From NCBI RefSeq assembly GCF_021202945.1, contig NZ_JAJOYR010000001.1:1364001-1428000 (forward strand): a stretch of DNA of 64,000 bases, written 5' to 3'. Shown in pieces: positions 37,256-46,705 of this stretch. The notes under the pieces were generated by a model. It ran no database searches. It was not told the DNA's origin and saw nothing but the letters and a program-made list of their open reading frames with translations. Each line of letters opens with the position of its first letter. Position 1 is the stretch's first letter. Position numbers and translations under genes: made by a program. The DNA is from Stenotrophomonas sp. SY1 (lineage in GTDB: Bacteria; Pseudomonadota; Gammaproteobacteria; Xanthomonadales; Xanthomonadaceae).

Positions 37256-37785
37256 TGCGTTCTCCCTTCGACATCCTTGAAGCTTACGAACGGCGCAGCC
37301 TGGCGCATGCGGTGCAGTTGCCGGAGCGGCGCTTCTCGCAGGATGTCTGGCGTGGCGTGGGTTACCGCGTCGGCAGCCGCCACCTGGTATCGGATTTCCG
37401 CGAAGTGGTGGAAATCGTACCGATGCCGCCGGTCACCCCGGTTCCCGGCGCGCAGCCGTGGCTGCTGGGCGTGGGCAACCTGCGCGGCAACCTGTTCCCG
37501 GTGGTGGACCTGAAATATTTCCTCGAAGGCGAGCGCACCGCGCCACAGGAAGGCCAGCGCGTGTTGATCATGCGCCAGGCCGGTGGTGACGTGGCGCTGG
37601 TGATCGACGAGCTGTATGGCCAGCGCAGTTTCGAGGCGCACATGCAGACAACGGCCGGCGACATCGCCCAGGGCCGTTACGCGCACTTCGTCGAGCGCGC
37701 CTTCCACGATGAGGGGCGCGCCTGGGGCGTGTTCTCGCTTTCGCTGCTTTCCCGCACTCCCGAATTCCGACAAGCCGCCGCCTGA
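37255..37785 (+). CDS. pilI: CheW-like adaptor PilI
   Basis: 176 residues, a CheW domain linking the receptor PilJ to the kinase ChpA. The ATG at 37255 overlaps the pilH stop and is preferred to the TTG three bases earlier. Typical features are VGSRHLVSDFREVVEIVPMPPVTPVPG, LLGVGNLRGNLFPVVDLKYFL and LVIDELYGQRSF. It lies 42 bp upstream of pilJ. Confidence 0.95.
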   Translation: MRSPFDILEAYERRSLAHAVQLPERRFSQDVWRGVGYRVGSRHLVSDFREVVEIVPMPPVTPVPGAQPWLLGVGNLRGNLFPVVDLKYFLEGERTAPQEGQRVLIMRQAGGDVALVIDELYGQRSFEAHMQTTAGDIAQGRYAHFVERAFHDEGRAWGVFSLSLLSRTPEFRQAAA

Positions 37786-37827
37786 CCGGCGCGCCTGTCC
37801 CTTCGCATTGGATACCGAGGTCGAACG

Positions 37828-39864
37828 ATGAGTACTGCTCCCGAAGCCGCCAGGGCCGGCAAGCTTGGCAACGTGGGTACCAACTTCTGGTTGGGCCTGC
37901 TGGTGCTTTCGATGGTCGTGTTCGGCGCCAATACCGGCGTGGCAACCTGGCAGGGCAGCCGCCTGGCCGGTGCCAGTACCGGCGCGGCCGACCTGCAGGT
38001 GCTGTCACAGCAGCTGGCCAACCAGGGCCGAGAGGCCGTGGCCGGCAGCCGCGACAGCTATGGCGCCTTCAAGGACACGCGCAACAAGGTCGAAAGCGCG
38101 GTGAGCGAGCTGCAGGGCCGCTTCGGCAACGAAGCCGGCGTGTCTGGCCCGCTGGGCAACCTGGTCGATACCTGGAAGCCGCTGTCCAAGAATGCCGAGC
38201 AGATCGTGGCCAGTGAGCCGGCAGTGCTGGCGCTGGCCGGCAACGCCGACAACTTCGTCGGTGCCGTGCCGCAGTTGCAGGCGCAGTTGAACGAAGTGGT
38301 GCGCGCGATGACCGCCGGTGGCGCACAGTCCTCGCAGGTCTACAACGGCCTGCAGCAGGTCGTGGTGGTGGGCACGATGGCCCGCCGCGTAACCGAAATC
38401 CGTGCCGGTGGCGCTGGTGCAAGTGGTGCCGGCGACGCGCTGGCACGTGACATGGTGGTGTTCTCGCAGGTACTTGAAGGCCTGCGCAACGGCAATGAGG
38501 AAATGGGCATCGCCCCGGTGCGCAACGCCGCTGCACAGGTTGCCCTGGAGCAGTCGGCCAACCAGTGGGCGAAGATGAAGAAGGATGCCGACGCCATCCT
38601 GGCCAGCTCGCGCAACCTGTTCGCCGCGCAGTCCTCGGCTGCGGCGCTGACCAGCGGTTCGGACAAGATGCTGGAGAGCAGCCGCAAGCTGTTCGATGCG
38701 TTCTCGGCCTTTGGTTCGGCGCGCGATACCCGCATCTTCCCGAACTTCTGGTGGAGCGTGGTCTTCGGCGGTCTGTCGGTGCTGTCCATCATCGGCTTCG
38801 TGTGGAGCACGGTGCGTACGCGTTCGCGCGAGCAGGACGTGCGCTACCAGACCCAGGTGGAATTCAACAGCCGCAACCAGCAGGCGATCATGCGGCTGCT
38901 GGACGAAATCAGTTCGCTCGGTGAAGGCGACCTGACGGTGAAGGCCTCGGTGACCGAGGACATGACCGGCGCCATCGCCGACGCTATCAACTACGCCGTG
39001 GACGAACTGCGCCACCTGGTGACCACCATCAACGACATCTCCAGCAAGGTGGCGGTGTCGGCGCAGGAAACCCAGGCCACCGCCATGCAGCTGGCAGAGG
39101 CTGCCGGCCACCAGGCTGACGAAATCACCAGTGCCTCGGACCGCATCGGCGAAATCGCCTCGTCCATTGAGCAGGTATCGCGCAACTCCAGCGAATCGGC
39201 CGACGTGGCACAGCGCTCGGTGGTCATCGCCACCGAGGGTGCCGGCGTGGTGCGCCAGACCATCCAGGGCATGGACCAGATCCGCGACCAGATTCAGGAA
39301 ACCTCCAAGCGCATCAAGCGCCTGGGTGAGTCCTCGCAGGAAATCGGCTCGATCGTGGAACTGATCAACGACATTTCCGAGCAGACCAACATCCTGGCGT
39401 TGAACGCGGCGGTGCAGGCGGCTTCGGCTGGTGAGGCCGGTCGCGGTTTCGCGGTCGTGGCTGACGAAGTGCAACGACTGGCAGAACGTACCTCCGGCGC
39501 GACGCGTCGAATCGAAGGCCTGGTGCAGGCGATTCAGGCCGATACCAACGAAGCGGTCACCTCGATGGAGCAGACCACCGCCGAAGTGGTGTCCGGTGCG
39601 CGACTGGCCGAAGACGCCGGCACCGCGCTGACCGAGATCGAGCGCGTGTCCAACGCCTTGAACAACCTCATCAAAAACATCTCCGTAGCCGCTCACCAGC
39701 AGGCCTCGGCTGCAACCGACATTACCCAGACGATGGGCGTGATCCGAAAGATCACCGGCCAGACCTCGCAGGGTGCCGGGCAGACCGCCGATTCGCTGGG
39801 ACAGCTGAACCAGTTGGCGGCCGAACTGCGCCGCTCGGTGGCCGACTTCAAGCTGCCTGCTTGA
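37828..39864 (+). CDS. pilJ: Type IV pilus methyl-accepting receptor PilJ
   Basis: A 678-residue receptor of the Pil-Chp array, which in P. aeruginosa senses surface contact through pilin. TM1 is at about 17-38 (NFWLGLLVLSMVVFGANTGV) and TM2 at about 305-328 (WWSVVFGGLSVLSIIGFVW). Between them lie about 265 periplasmic residues with two PilJ-type helical modules. A HAMP-like region and a long cytoplasmic coiled coil follow. The signalling tip reads NILALNAAVQAASAGEAGRG, with the PilJ-type QAAS variant of the usual EAAR. It is followed directly by chpA; pilK, the methyltransferase gene found here in Pseudomonas, is absent. Confidence 0.96.
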   Translation: MSTAPEAARAGKLGNVGTNFWLGLLVLSMVVFGANTGVATWQGSRLAGASTGAADLQVLSQQLANQGREAVAGSRDSYGAFKDTRNKVESAVSELQGRFGNEAGVSGPLGNLVDTWKPLSKNAEQIVASEPAVLALAGNADNFVGAVPQLQAQLNEVVRAMTAGGAQSSQVYNGLQQVVVVGTMARRVTEIRAGGAGASGAGDALARDMVVFSQVLEGLRNGNEEMGIAPVRNAAAQVALEQSANQWAKMKKDADAILASSRNLFAAQSSAAALTSGSDKMLESSRKLFDAFSAFGSARDTRIFPNFWWSVVFGGLSVLSIIGFVWSTVRTRSREQDVRYQTQVEFNSRNQQAIMRLLDEISSLGEGDLTVKASVTEDMTGAIADAINYAVDELRHLVTTINDISSKVAVSAQETQATAMQLAEAAGHQADEITSASDRIGEIASSIEQVSRNSSESADVAQRSVVIATEGAGVVRQTIQGMDQIRDQIQETSKRIKRLGESSQEIGSIVELINDISEQTNILALNAAVQAASAGEAGRGFAVVADEVQRLAERTSGATRRIEGLVQAIQADTNEAVTSMEQTTAEVVSGARLAEDAGTALTEIERVSNALNNLIKNISVAAHQQASAATDITQTMGVIRKITGQTSQGAGQTADSLGQLNQLAAELRRSVADFKLPA

Positions 39865-39970
39865 ACACGCTGGTTACACGGGGGAGAAGGAACCAGCAGA
39901 TGAAGTGTCGTCATAACGCAAAGCAGGGCCGCCCGGACGGCATGCAATTGATGCTGTACAGGGGAGTGCG

Positions 39971-42900
39971 ATGAGTACCTTGCGCGATGCGATGAGCCAT
40001 GCGGCGCTGGGCTGGGTCAAGCCCGAGCTGGACGAAACCCTGCGCCAGGTGCGCAGCGAGGTCGAGTACTTCGTTGAAGACCCGGCCGATACCAGCCGCA
40101 TGCGCTTCTGCGCCGGCTACCTGCACCAGGTGCAGGGCACGCTGCGCATGGTCGAGCTGTACGCCCCGGCGATGGTTGCCGAGGAGCTGGAGCAGCTGGC
40201 CCATGCCGTGCGCGAGGGCACGGTCACCGACCGCGACGAAGCCTGCGCCACGCTGATGCGCGGCACCGTGCTGTTGCCCGATTATCTGGAGCGCCTGCAG
40301 AACGGCCACCGCGACATTCCGATCGTGTTGTTGCCGCTGCTCAATGAAATCCGCGCCGCACGCGGTGCCGAAGGCATCAACGAGAGCGTGCTGTTCGCCT
40401 TCAATCCGGATGCGGGCAACGCCAGCCCGGCCGAGCTGGAACATGCGCGTGGCAGCCTGAGTGGCCGCAACCGCGAGCTGCTCGATACCGTGGGCAGTGC
40501 GGTCAAGGAAGAGTTGATGCGCATCAAGGATGCGCTGGATCTGCACGTGCGCATGGGTGGTGACCCGGCGCAGCTGCAGACGCAGGTCAACGAACTGGGT
40601 GCCGTGGCCGACACGCTGGGTGTGATGGGCCTGGGCGTGGCCCGCGGCATCGTTGCCCAGCAGCGCGATGCATTGCGCGAAGTGGTTGCCGGTACCCGCA
40701 CCATCGATGAGAACCTGCTGCTGGATATCGCCGGTTCGCTGCTGTACGTGGATGCTTCGCTGGATGACCAGGTCGCTTACCTGGGCGCCAACGTGGACGG
40801 CGAGGAAGACGCTGGCACGGTGGAAACCCGTCGCACGGTAGAGGTGCTGGCACACGAAGCCATCGCCAACTTCACCGCCGCGCGCGAATCGTTCGTGGCC
40901 TTCATTGAAACCAACTGGGACCATCAGCGCCTGGCCGAAGTGCCGCGACTGCTGGACGAGGTGTCCGGCGCGCTGCGTATGTTGGAACTGGCGCAGCCGG
41001 CCGATTACCTGCAGGCGGTGCGGCAGTACATCGATGTCGAACTGATCGGCCGCCGGCGCATTCCCAGCGGTCGCCAGCTGGATACGCTGGCCGACGCGAT
41101 GGCCAGCCTTGAGTATTACCTCGAAGCGCTGCGCGAGCGCCGCCCGGGCCGCGAGGAGATCCTCGACATCACCCGCACCAGCCTGGAAACGCTGCGTTAC
41201 TGGCCGATTCCGACGGCAGCGGGTGCCGTTGTCGAGGACGTCGTGGCCGTATCGCCGATCGAGATGACGCTGGCTGCTGCGGCTGAGCCGAGCGCTCAGC
41301 AGGCAGTGGAAGTGTCCACGTCGCCGGAGCTGCCGGCAGCGATTGTTGCCGCGCCCGTGGCGCCGGTAGCGAGCGTGGGTCCGCCGCCGTTGCCACCGTT
41401 GCCCGACGCAGTACCTGCACAGGCAGCGAATCGTCCGGAGTATCCTCTGGTGTTTGGCGCGGCCATCCACGCCAAGCCCAGCGCCGAGGTGTCCTCCGCC
41501 GATGCGGCTGGCGCGCCTGAATCCGATGCAGTGGCCGATGAGCCGATTGCGCTCGCGCTCGATACGCTGGCACTGGAGCAGCCCTCGCAGGATGATGCCG
41601 GGTTCACGCTGGCACCGCTCGAACTGGAAGGCCACGACAGCCGCGCACATGACCAGGTCGTGGATGTCGCGCACGCCGGCTTTGACCCGGTTGCAGCCGA
41701 AGCCGATGAAGCGTCGGTTGATGCCAAGGACGTTTACACCTTCGACAGCTCGCTGCTGGAGTTCGATGGTGCCGATGCCGCCAGCATCGAAGCAGATGCC
41801 GTGCAGTCCGCGCAGGACTACGGCCTTGAACTGGCCGAGGCTGACGCATTCTTCGAGCCCGAGCTGGAAGAACTGGAAACGGCGCAGGCCGCCGGCACGT
41901 TCAGTGCTACGGCCTCCCATCCGTCGCAGCCGGGCTGGCAGCGCGACGCGGCTTCGCCGCACTCCGGGGTGTTCAACGGCACCGGCAGCACGCTGGAGGC
42001 CGCACCGGCCACGGCTGCGGATGTACCTGCACTGCCTTCTTCCAACGTGCCGCCGCAGGCTGCATGGGAACTGGAAGACGCCGCTGATCCCGATACCACC
42101 GCAGCCTCGCTGCAGGTGGATGCTGAAACGGCGGCCTTCATGGCCGAACTCAACGCTGCTGCCGAAGCGTTCGACACCGACACCCAGGAGCAATCGGCTC
42201 CGGTTGCCGAGCCGGCGGCCATCACGCCGGCCGCTGTGGTCGGTGCCAATGCCGTGGAGCCGCTTGCTGGCGGTTTCATCGACAGCGGTGAAGTGATCGA
42301 CCAGGACATCCGCGAAGTCTTCATCGAAGAGTTCGACGAAGAGCTGGTGAACCTGGGCGAGCTGTTGCAGGCCTGGCGTGCCGCGCCGGCCAACATGGAG
42401 CGCCTGCGTCCGGTGCGCCGCGTGTTCCACACGCTCAAGGGCAGTGGCCGTCTGGTTGGTGCACGCACCCTGGGCGAGTTCAGCTGGAAGATCGAAAGCA
42501 TGCTCAACCGCGTGCTCGACGGCAGCCGCCCGGCCAGCCCGGCGGTGGTGGCCATGGTCAACCAGGCCTATGAAGTACTGCCCGAACTCAATGCCGCGCT
42601 GCGCGACAACGGTGTCGTCCACGCCGACCTGCTCGGCATGCAGGATGTAGCCGACCGCATCGCCGCTGGTGAGGAAGCCTTCAACCTGACTGCGCCGCCC
42701 GCGCAGACGGCTGCTGCAACTGCGGCGCCGACCGAAGCCAGCGTGCCGCCGCTGGATGCCAGTGAGGGCGTGCCCGCCTCGGTGGACAGCGTGCTGCGTG
42801 AAATCCTGGAGGCCGAAATCGGCGTCCATCTGGAAACCATCAATGCCTGGCTTGGCCGTTCGGCTTCGCAGCCACAGGCGGTGTCCGAGAGCCTGCTGCG

Positions 42901-45900
42901 CGCGGTCCACACGATGAGTGGCGCGTTCGCGATGACCGATGTGCCGGTGATCACCGGCATCACCATGCCGGCCGAGTCGTTCGTGAAGCGTTCGCTGGCC
43001 GCTGGCGTGACGCCATCCGCGGCCGGTGTCGAGGCGCTGGCACAGATGGCGGTGGCGGTGGATGCCACCATCAACGCGCTGCGCGAGCCGTCGCCGCGCA
43101 TCCCCGCATTCCCGGGTGTGGCGCAGCGTCTGCAGATGCTGGCCGATGCGCTGCCGGATGCGACCTGGCCGCCGATGCTGCTCGACGAAGAGCAGGCGTT
43201 GCAGGAAGAAGAAACCGAGTCCGCCCCGTCGCAGTCCGAGGCCCCGGCACCGGTCAAAACCGAGCTGGCCGGTGTCGAGGATCTTTCCGCGTACTTCGAT
43301 CCGTCCCTGCTTGATGGTTCGCTGGCGGGCCTGCCTGCGTTCGAAGGCGCAGCCTCCGAAAGCGCAGCCTCGCAGCCGGTCGCCGAGTCGGAAGCGGCTG
43401 CCGAGCAGGTGGCTGCTGGCTGGACGCCGGTCGAGCAGTTGGAAAGCAACGAGATCGAACTGGCGTTGGAAGCGCCGGTGTTCGAATTCGAAGTTGAGAC
43501 GCCCGCAACGGCCGACGTGGTGGCCATTGACCTTGTCGATGACGCTCCGGCTGCCGAAATTCTGTCGGCCGAATCGATCGAGCTGACGGATGCGCCGCAG
43601 TTTGAAGCCGAGGTGATCCAGACGCTGGACGTTGTGCAGGAAGGCGAGGCCGCCGCGGTTGAAGATGCCGTGGTGGTTGAAGACATTGCCCACGCCGAAG
43701 AGGCCGCGCAGCCGGCTGCGGAGGCGGAAGTGCTGTCGGTAGATCAGACCGACGACGTGCAGTTGGAAGAGATTGCGGTCGAGCCTGCGTTCGAAGCGGC
43801 GGCCGAAAGCGTCGAAGATGCCGTGGACGAGACGGTCGCGACCGAAGCTGCGCTCGAAGCGGTGACAACGCTCGAAACCGAAACCGAAACCGAAACCGAA
43901 ACCGAAACTGATGCCGCAGCCGCAGCCGCAGCCGCAGCCGCAGCTGTGGTTGAGGTCGAAGCTGACCTTGAAAGCGACTTGGCTGAAGTCGCCCCGGAGG
44001 TCGAGCACGGCGCAGCGCCGACGCTCGATGCCGAGGCGGAGCAGGGCGCAGTCGAGGTCGAGGCTGTCGACGAGGAAACGGTCGATGCCTTCGTGCCGGC
44101 CAGCGAAGCCGAGCCGGAGCCGGTTGTTGTCGAAGTGCCGGTTGCCGACGAACCCGTTGTCGACGAACCGACCCAGGCGGAAGACGTCGAAGTCGTCGCC
44201 GAGATGGAAACCGTCGCGCCGCTCAAGGCCGAACTCGCACCACTGACCGCACCGCTGCCGGAGCAGGTCCAGGTGCAGGCGTCGGCGATTGAGCCGACCG
44301 CCGCACAGTTCGACGCGGGTGCGCTGAACTTCGATGAGCTCGATCGCGAACTGGTTGATATTTTTGTCGAGGAAGGCAAGGACCTGCTTGACCATTGCGA
44401 TGGTCTGATCAGTGAACTGCGCTCGGCGCCGGAAGACCGCGAGGTCCTGGCAGGCCTGCAGCGTGACCTGCACACGCTCAAGGGCGGTGCGCGCATGGCC
44501 GGCATCAACGCCATTGGTGACCTGGGCCACAGCATCGAATCGCTGCTGGAAGCCGTTGCCGCCAATCGCATCGAGATCACCCGCGGCGACGTGCAGCTGC
44601 TGGAGCGCGGTTTCGACCGCCTGCACCAGCTGTTGATCCGCACCGGCGAGCACCGTGCGGTGCAGATGCCGGGCGATCTGGTTGAGGCCTTCGAGGCCCG
44701 CACCGCAGGCCGTGCGGAAGCCGCTCCGGCTGCGGTCACCGCCGCCCCGGTCGAAATCACCACCGGCGCCGAACCGGTGCTGGCCGAGTCGGGGCTGGAA
44801 GAGATTGCAGCGCCGCTGCCGCTGGTTGCCAACGAGCCGCTTTCGGCGCCGGTGAGCGACGAGCAGGGCAGCGAGGAAGAGGGCGCGCCGCGCGGTCAGG
44901 AGCAGGTGCGCGTCCGCGCCGACCTGCTCGACAGCCTGGTCAACCATGCCGGTGAAGTGGCGATCTACCGCTCGCGCCTGGAACAGCAGTTGGGTGCCTT
45001 CCGTGGCGCCATGGCCGAGCTGGACCGCACCAACGCCCGTCTGCGCGACCAGCTGCGTCGTCTGGATCTGGAAACCGAAGCGCAGATCGTGGCCCGTTAC
45101 CGCCGCGAACACGAACAGGCCGACCAGACCTTCGATCCGCTGGAACTGGATCGTTTCTCGACCTTGCAGCAGCTCAGCCGTGCGCTGAACGAATCGGCGG
45201 CCGACTTGGGTGGCCTGCAGGGCGTGCTGGATGACCTTTCGCGCAACTACGACGGCCTGCTGCAACAGCAGTCGCGCGTCAGTTCGGAGCTGCAGGACGG
45301 CCTGATGCGTGCGCGCATGGTGCCGTTCGACGGTCTGGTGCCGCGCCTGCGTCGCGTGGTGCGCCAGGCTGCACAGGAAACCGGCAAGCAGGTTCACCTG
45401 AAGCTGGAAGGTACCCACGGCGAACTGGACCGCAACGTCCTGGACCGCATGGTCGCGCCGCTGGAACACATGCTGCGCAACTCGGTGGCGCATGGCCTGG
45501 AACTGCCCGCTACCCGCGCTGCCAACGGCAAGCCCGAAGAAGGCGAAATCGCACTGCGTCTGCGTCGCGAAGGTTCTGAAATCGTGCTCGAAGTGGCCGA
45601 TGACGGTGCTGGCCTGGACCGCGAGGCGATCCGCCGTCGCGCCGAACAGCGCGGCCTGCTCGGTGCCGATGAGCAGATCGACGACGTGCGTCTGGACCAG
45701 ATGATCTTCGCTTCGGGCTTCAGCACCAGCGAACAGGTCAGCCAGCTGGCCGGTCGTGGCGTGGGCATGGACGTGGTGCGCAACGAAGTGCGCCAGCTGG
45801 GCGGTTCGGTGGACATCCATTCCGAACGTGGCCACGGTGCGACCTTCACCCTGCGCCTGCCGCAGACGCTGGCGGTCACCCAGGCGGTGTTCGCCCGTAT

Positions 45901-46705
45901 CGGCGAAACCACCTACGCGGTGCCGGTGGCTTCGGTCAGCGGTATCGGCCGCATCTCGCGCGAGCGCTTCGAGTCCGGGCAGGGCGGTTACCACTACAAC
46001 GGTGAAGACTTCACCCTGTACAACCTGGGGGCGCTGGTCGGCCAGGCTGCGGCCAAGGCTGAAGGCCAGCAGGAAATTCCGCTGCTGCTGGTGCGCTCGG
46101 GCGACCTGCGCGCGGCCGTGGCGATCGACCAGGTGCTGGGCAACCGCGAAATCGTGGTCAAGCCGGTGGGCCTGCAGATCGCTTCGGTGCCGGGCATCTA
46201 CGGCGCCACCATCACCGGCGAAGGCAACGTGGTGGTGATCCTGGACGTGGCACCGCTGGTGCGTCGCCATCTGGCGCAGCCGCAGCAGGCGGTGGAAGTG
46301 GTCGTGGCCAGCCAGCAGCGGCATGTGCCGCTGGTGATGGTGGTCGACGATTCGCTGACCATGCGCAAGGTCACCGGCCGCGTGCTGGAGCGCCACAACT
46401 TCGAAGTGGTGGTTGCGCGCGATGGCGTGGAAGCACTGGAGCAGCTGGAAGAGCGGGTGCCCGACCTGATGCTGCTGGATATCGAAATGCCGCGCATGGA
46501 CGGCTACGAGCTGGCCACCGCAATGCGTGCGGACGCGCGTTACAAGGCAGTGCCCATCGTCATGATCACGTCGCGTAGTGGTGACAAACACCGCCAGCGC
46601 GCGTTCGAGATCGGCGTGCAGCGCTATCTCGGCAAGCCGTATCAGGAGCTGGACCTGATGCGAAATGTCTACGATCTGCTGGGGATTGCACGTGTACGTG
46701 AATGA
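39971..46705 (+). CDS. chpA: ChpA/PilL hybrid chemotaxis histidine kinase
   Basis: A 2,244-residue CheA-like kinase of the pilus chemosensory system. Likely phosphotransfer histidines are His52 (LHQVQGTLRM, a divergent HPt), His820 (FHTLKGSGRL), His980 (VHTMSGAFAM) and His1501 (LHTLKGGARM). Long acidic Ala/Glu/Pro-rich linkers separate them, including ETET... and poly-Ala tracts from a microsatellite at about residue 1302-1324. Then come the dimerisation helices (NHAGEVAIYRSRLEQQLG), the ATPase domain (N-box RNSVAHGLE, Asn at about 1837; G-box RGVGMD), a CheW-like domain and a C-terminal receiver with Asp2170 (LLDIEMPRMDG). It has fewer HPt-type modules than the eight described for P. aeruginosa ChpA. 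An AGGGGAG site precedes the ATG. It overlaps chpB. Confidence 0.96.
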   Translation: MSTLRDAMSHAALGWVKPELDETLRQVRSEVEYFVEDPADTSRMRFCAGYLHQVQGTLRMVELYAPAMVAEELEQLAHAVREGTVTDRDEACATLMRGTVLLPDYLERLQNGHRDIPIVLLPLLNEIRAARGAEGINESVLFAFNPDAGNASPAELEHARGSLSGRNRELLDTVGSAVKEELMRIKDALDLHVRMGGDPAQLQTQVNELGAVADTLGVMGLGVARGIVAQQRDALREVVAGTRTIDENLLLDIAGSLLYVDASLDDQVAYLGANVDGEEDAGTVETRRTVEVLAHEAIANFTAARESFVAFIETNWDHQRLAEVPRLLDEVSGALRMLELAQPADYLQAVRQYIDVELIGRRRIPSGRQLDTLADAMASLEYYLEALRERRPGREEILDITRTSLETLRYWPIPTAAGAVVEDVVAVSPIEMTLAAAAEPSAQQAVEVSTSPELPAAIVAAPVAPVASVGPPPLPPLPDAVPAQAANRPEYPLVFGAAIHAKPSAEVSSADAAGAPESDAVADEPIALALDTLALEQPSQDDAGFTLAPLELEGHDSRAHDQVVDVAHAGFDPVAAEADEASVDAKDVYTFDSSLLEFDGADAASIEADAVQSAQDYGLELAEADAFFEPELEELETAQAAGTFSATASHPSQPGWQRDAASPHSGVFNGTGSTLEAAPATAADVPALPSSNVPPQAAWELEDAADPDTTAASLQVDAETAAFMAELNAAAEAFDTDTQEQSAPVAEPAAITPAAVVGANAVEPLAGGFIDSGEVIDQDIREVFIEEFDEELVNLGELLQAWRAAPANMERLRPVRRVFHTLKGSGRLVGARTLGEFSWKIESMLNRVLDGSRPASPAVVAMVNQAYEVLPELNAALRDNGVVHADLLGMQDVADRIAAGEEAFNLTAPPAQTAAATAAPTEASVPPLDASEGVPASVDSVLREILEAEIGVHLETINAWLGRSASQPQAVSESLLRAVHTMSGAFAMTDVPVITGITMPAESFVKRSLAAGVTPSAAGVEALAQMAVAVDATINALREPSPRIPAFPGVAQRLQMLADALPDATWPPMLLDEEQALQEEETESAPSQSEAPAPVKTELAGVEDLSAYFDPSLLDGSLAGLPAFEGAASESAASQPVAESEAAAEQVAAGWTPVEQLESNEIELALEAPVFEFEVETPATADVVAIDLVDDAPAAEILSAESIELTDAPQFEAEVIQTLDVVQEGEAAAVEDAVVVEDIAHAEEAAQPAAEAEVLSVDQTDDVQLEEIAVEPAFEAAAESVEDAVDETVATEAALEAVTTLETETETETETETDAAAAAAAAAAAVVEVEADLESDLAEVAPEVEHGAAPTLDAEAEQGAVEVEAVDEETVDAFVPASEAEPEPVVVEVPVADEPVVDEPTQAEDVEVVAEMETVAPLKAELAPLTAPLPEQVQVQASAIEPTAAQFDAGALNFDELDRELVDIFVEEGKDLLDHCDGLISELRSAPEDREVLAGLQRDLHTLKGGARMAGINAIGDLGHSIESLLEAVAANRIEITRGDVQLLERGFDRLHQLLIRTGEHRAVQMPGDLVEAFEARTAGRAEAAPAAVTAAPVEITTGAEPVLAESGLEEIAAPLPLVANEPLSAPVSDEQGSEEEGAPRGQEQVRVRADLLDSLVNHAGEVAIYRSRLEQQLGAFRGAMAELDRTNARLRDQLRRLDLETEAQIVARYRREHEQADQTFDPLELDRFSTLQQLSRALNESAADLGGLQGVLDDLSRNYDGLLQQQSRVSSELQDGLMRARMVPFDGLVPRLRRVVRQAAQETGKQVHLKLEGTHGELDRNVLDRMVAPLEHMLRNSVAHGLELPATRAANGKPEEGEIALRLRREGSEIVLEVADDGAGLDREAIRRRAEQRGLLGADEQIDDVRLDQMIFASGFSTSEQVSQLAGRGVGMDVVRNEVRQLGGSVDIHSERGHGATFTLRLPQTLAVTQAVFARIGETTYAVPVASVSGIGRISRERFESGQGGYHYNGEDFTLYNLGALVGQAAAKAEGQQEIPLLLVRSGDLRAAVAIDQVLGNREIVVKPVGLQIASVPGIYGATITGEGNVVVILDVAPLVRRHLAQPQQAVEVVVASQQRHVPLVMVVDDSLTMRKVTGRVLERHNFEVVVARDGVEALEQLEERVPDLMLLDIEMPRMDGYELATAMRADARYKAVPIVMITSRSGDKHRQRAFEIGVQRYLGKPYQELDLMRNVYDLLGIARVRE
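43874..43942 (+). repeat. Double hexanucleotide microsatellite in chpA
   Basis: Five GAAACC units plus one GAAACT (43874-43909) encode Thr-Glu alternation. After one GAT codon come five GCCGCA units (43913-43942) encoding poly-Ala. Both are in frame, so slippage changes linker length but not the frame. They lie in the linker before the third classical HPt domain. Confidence 0.9.
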
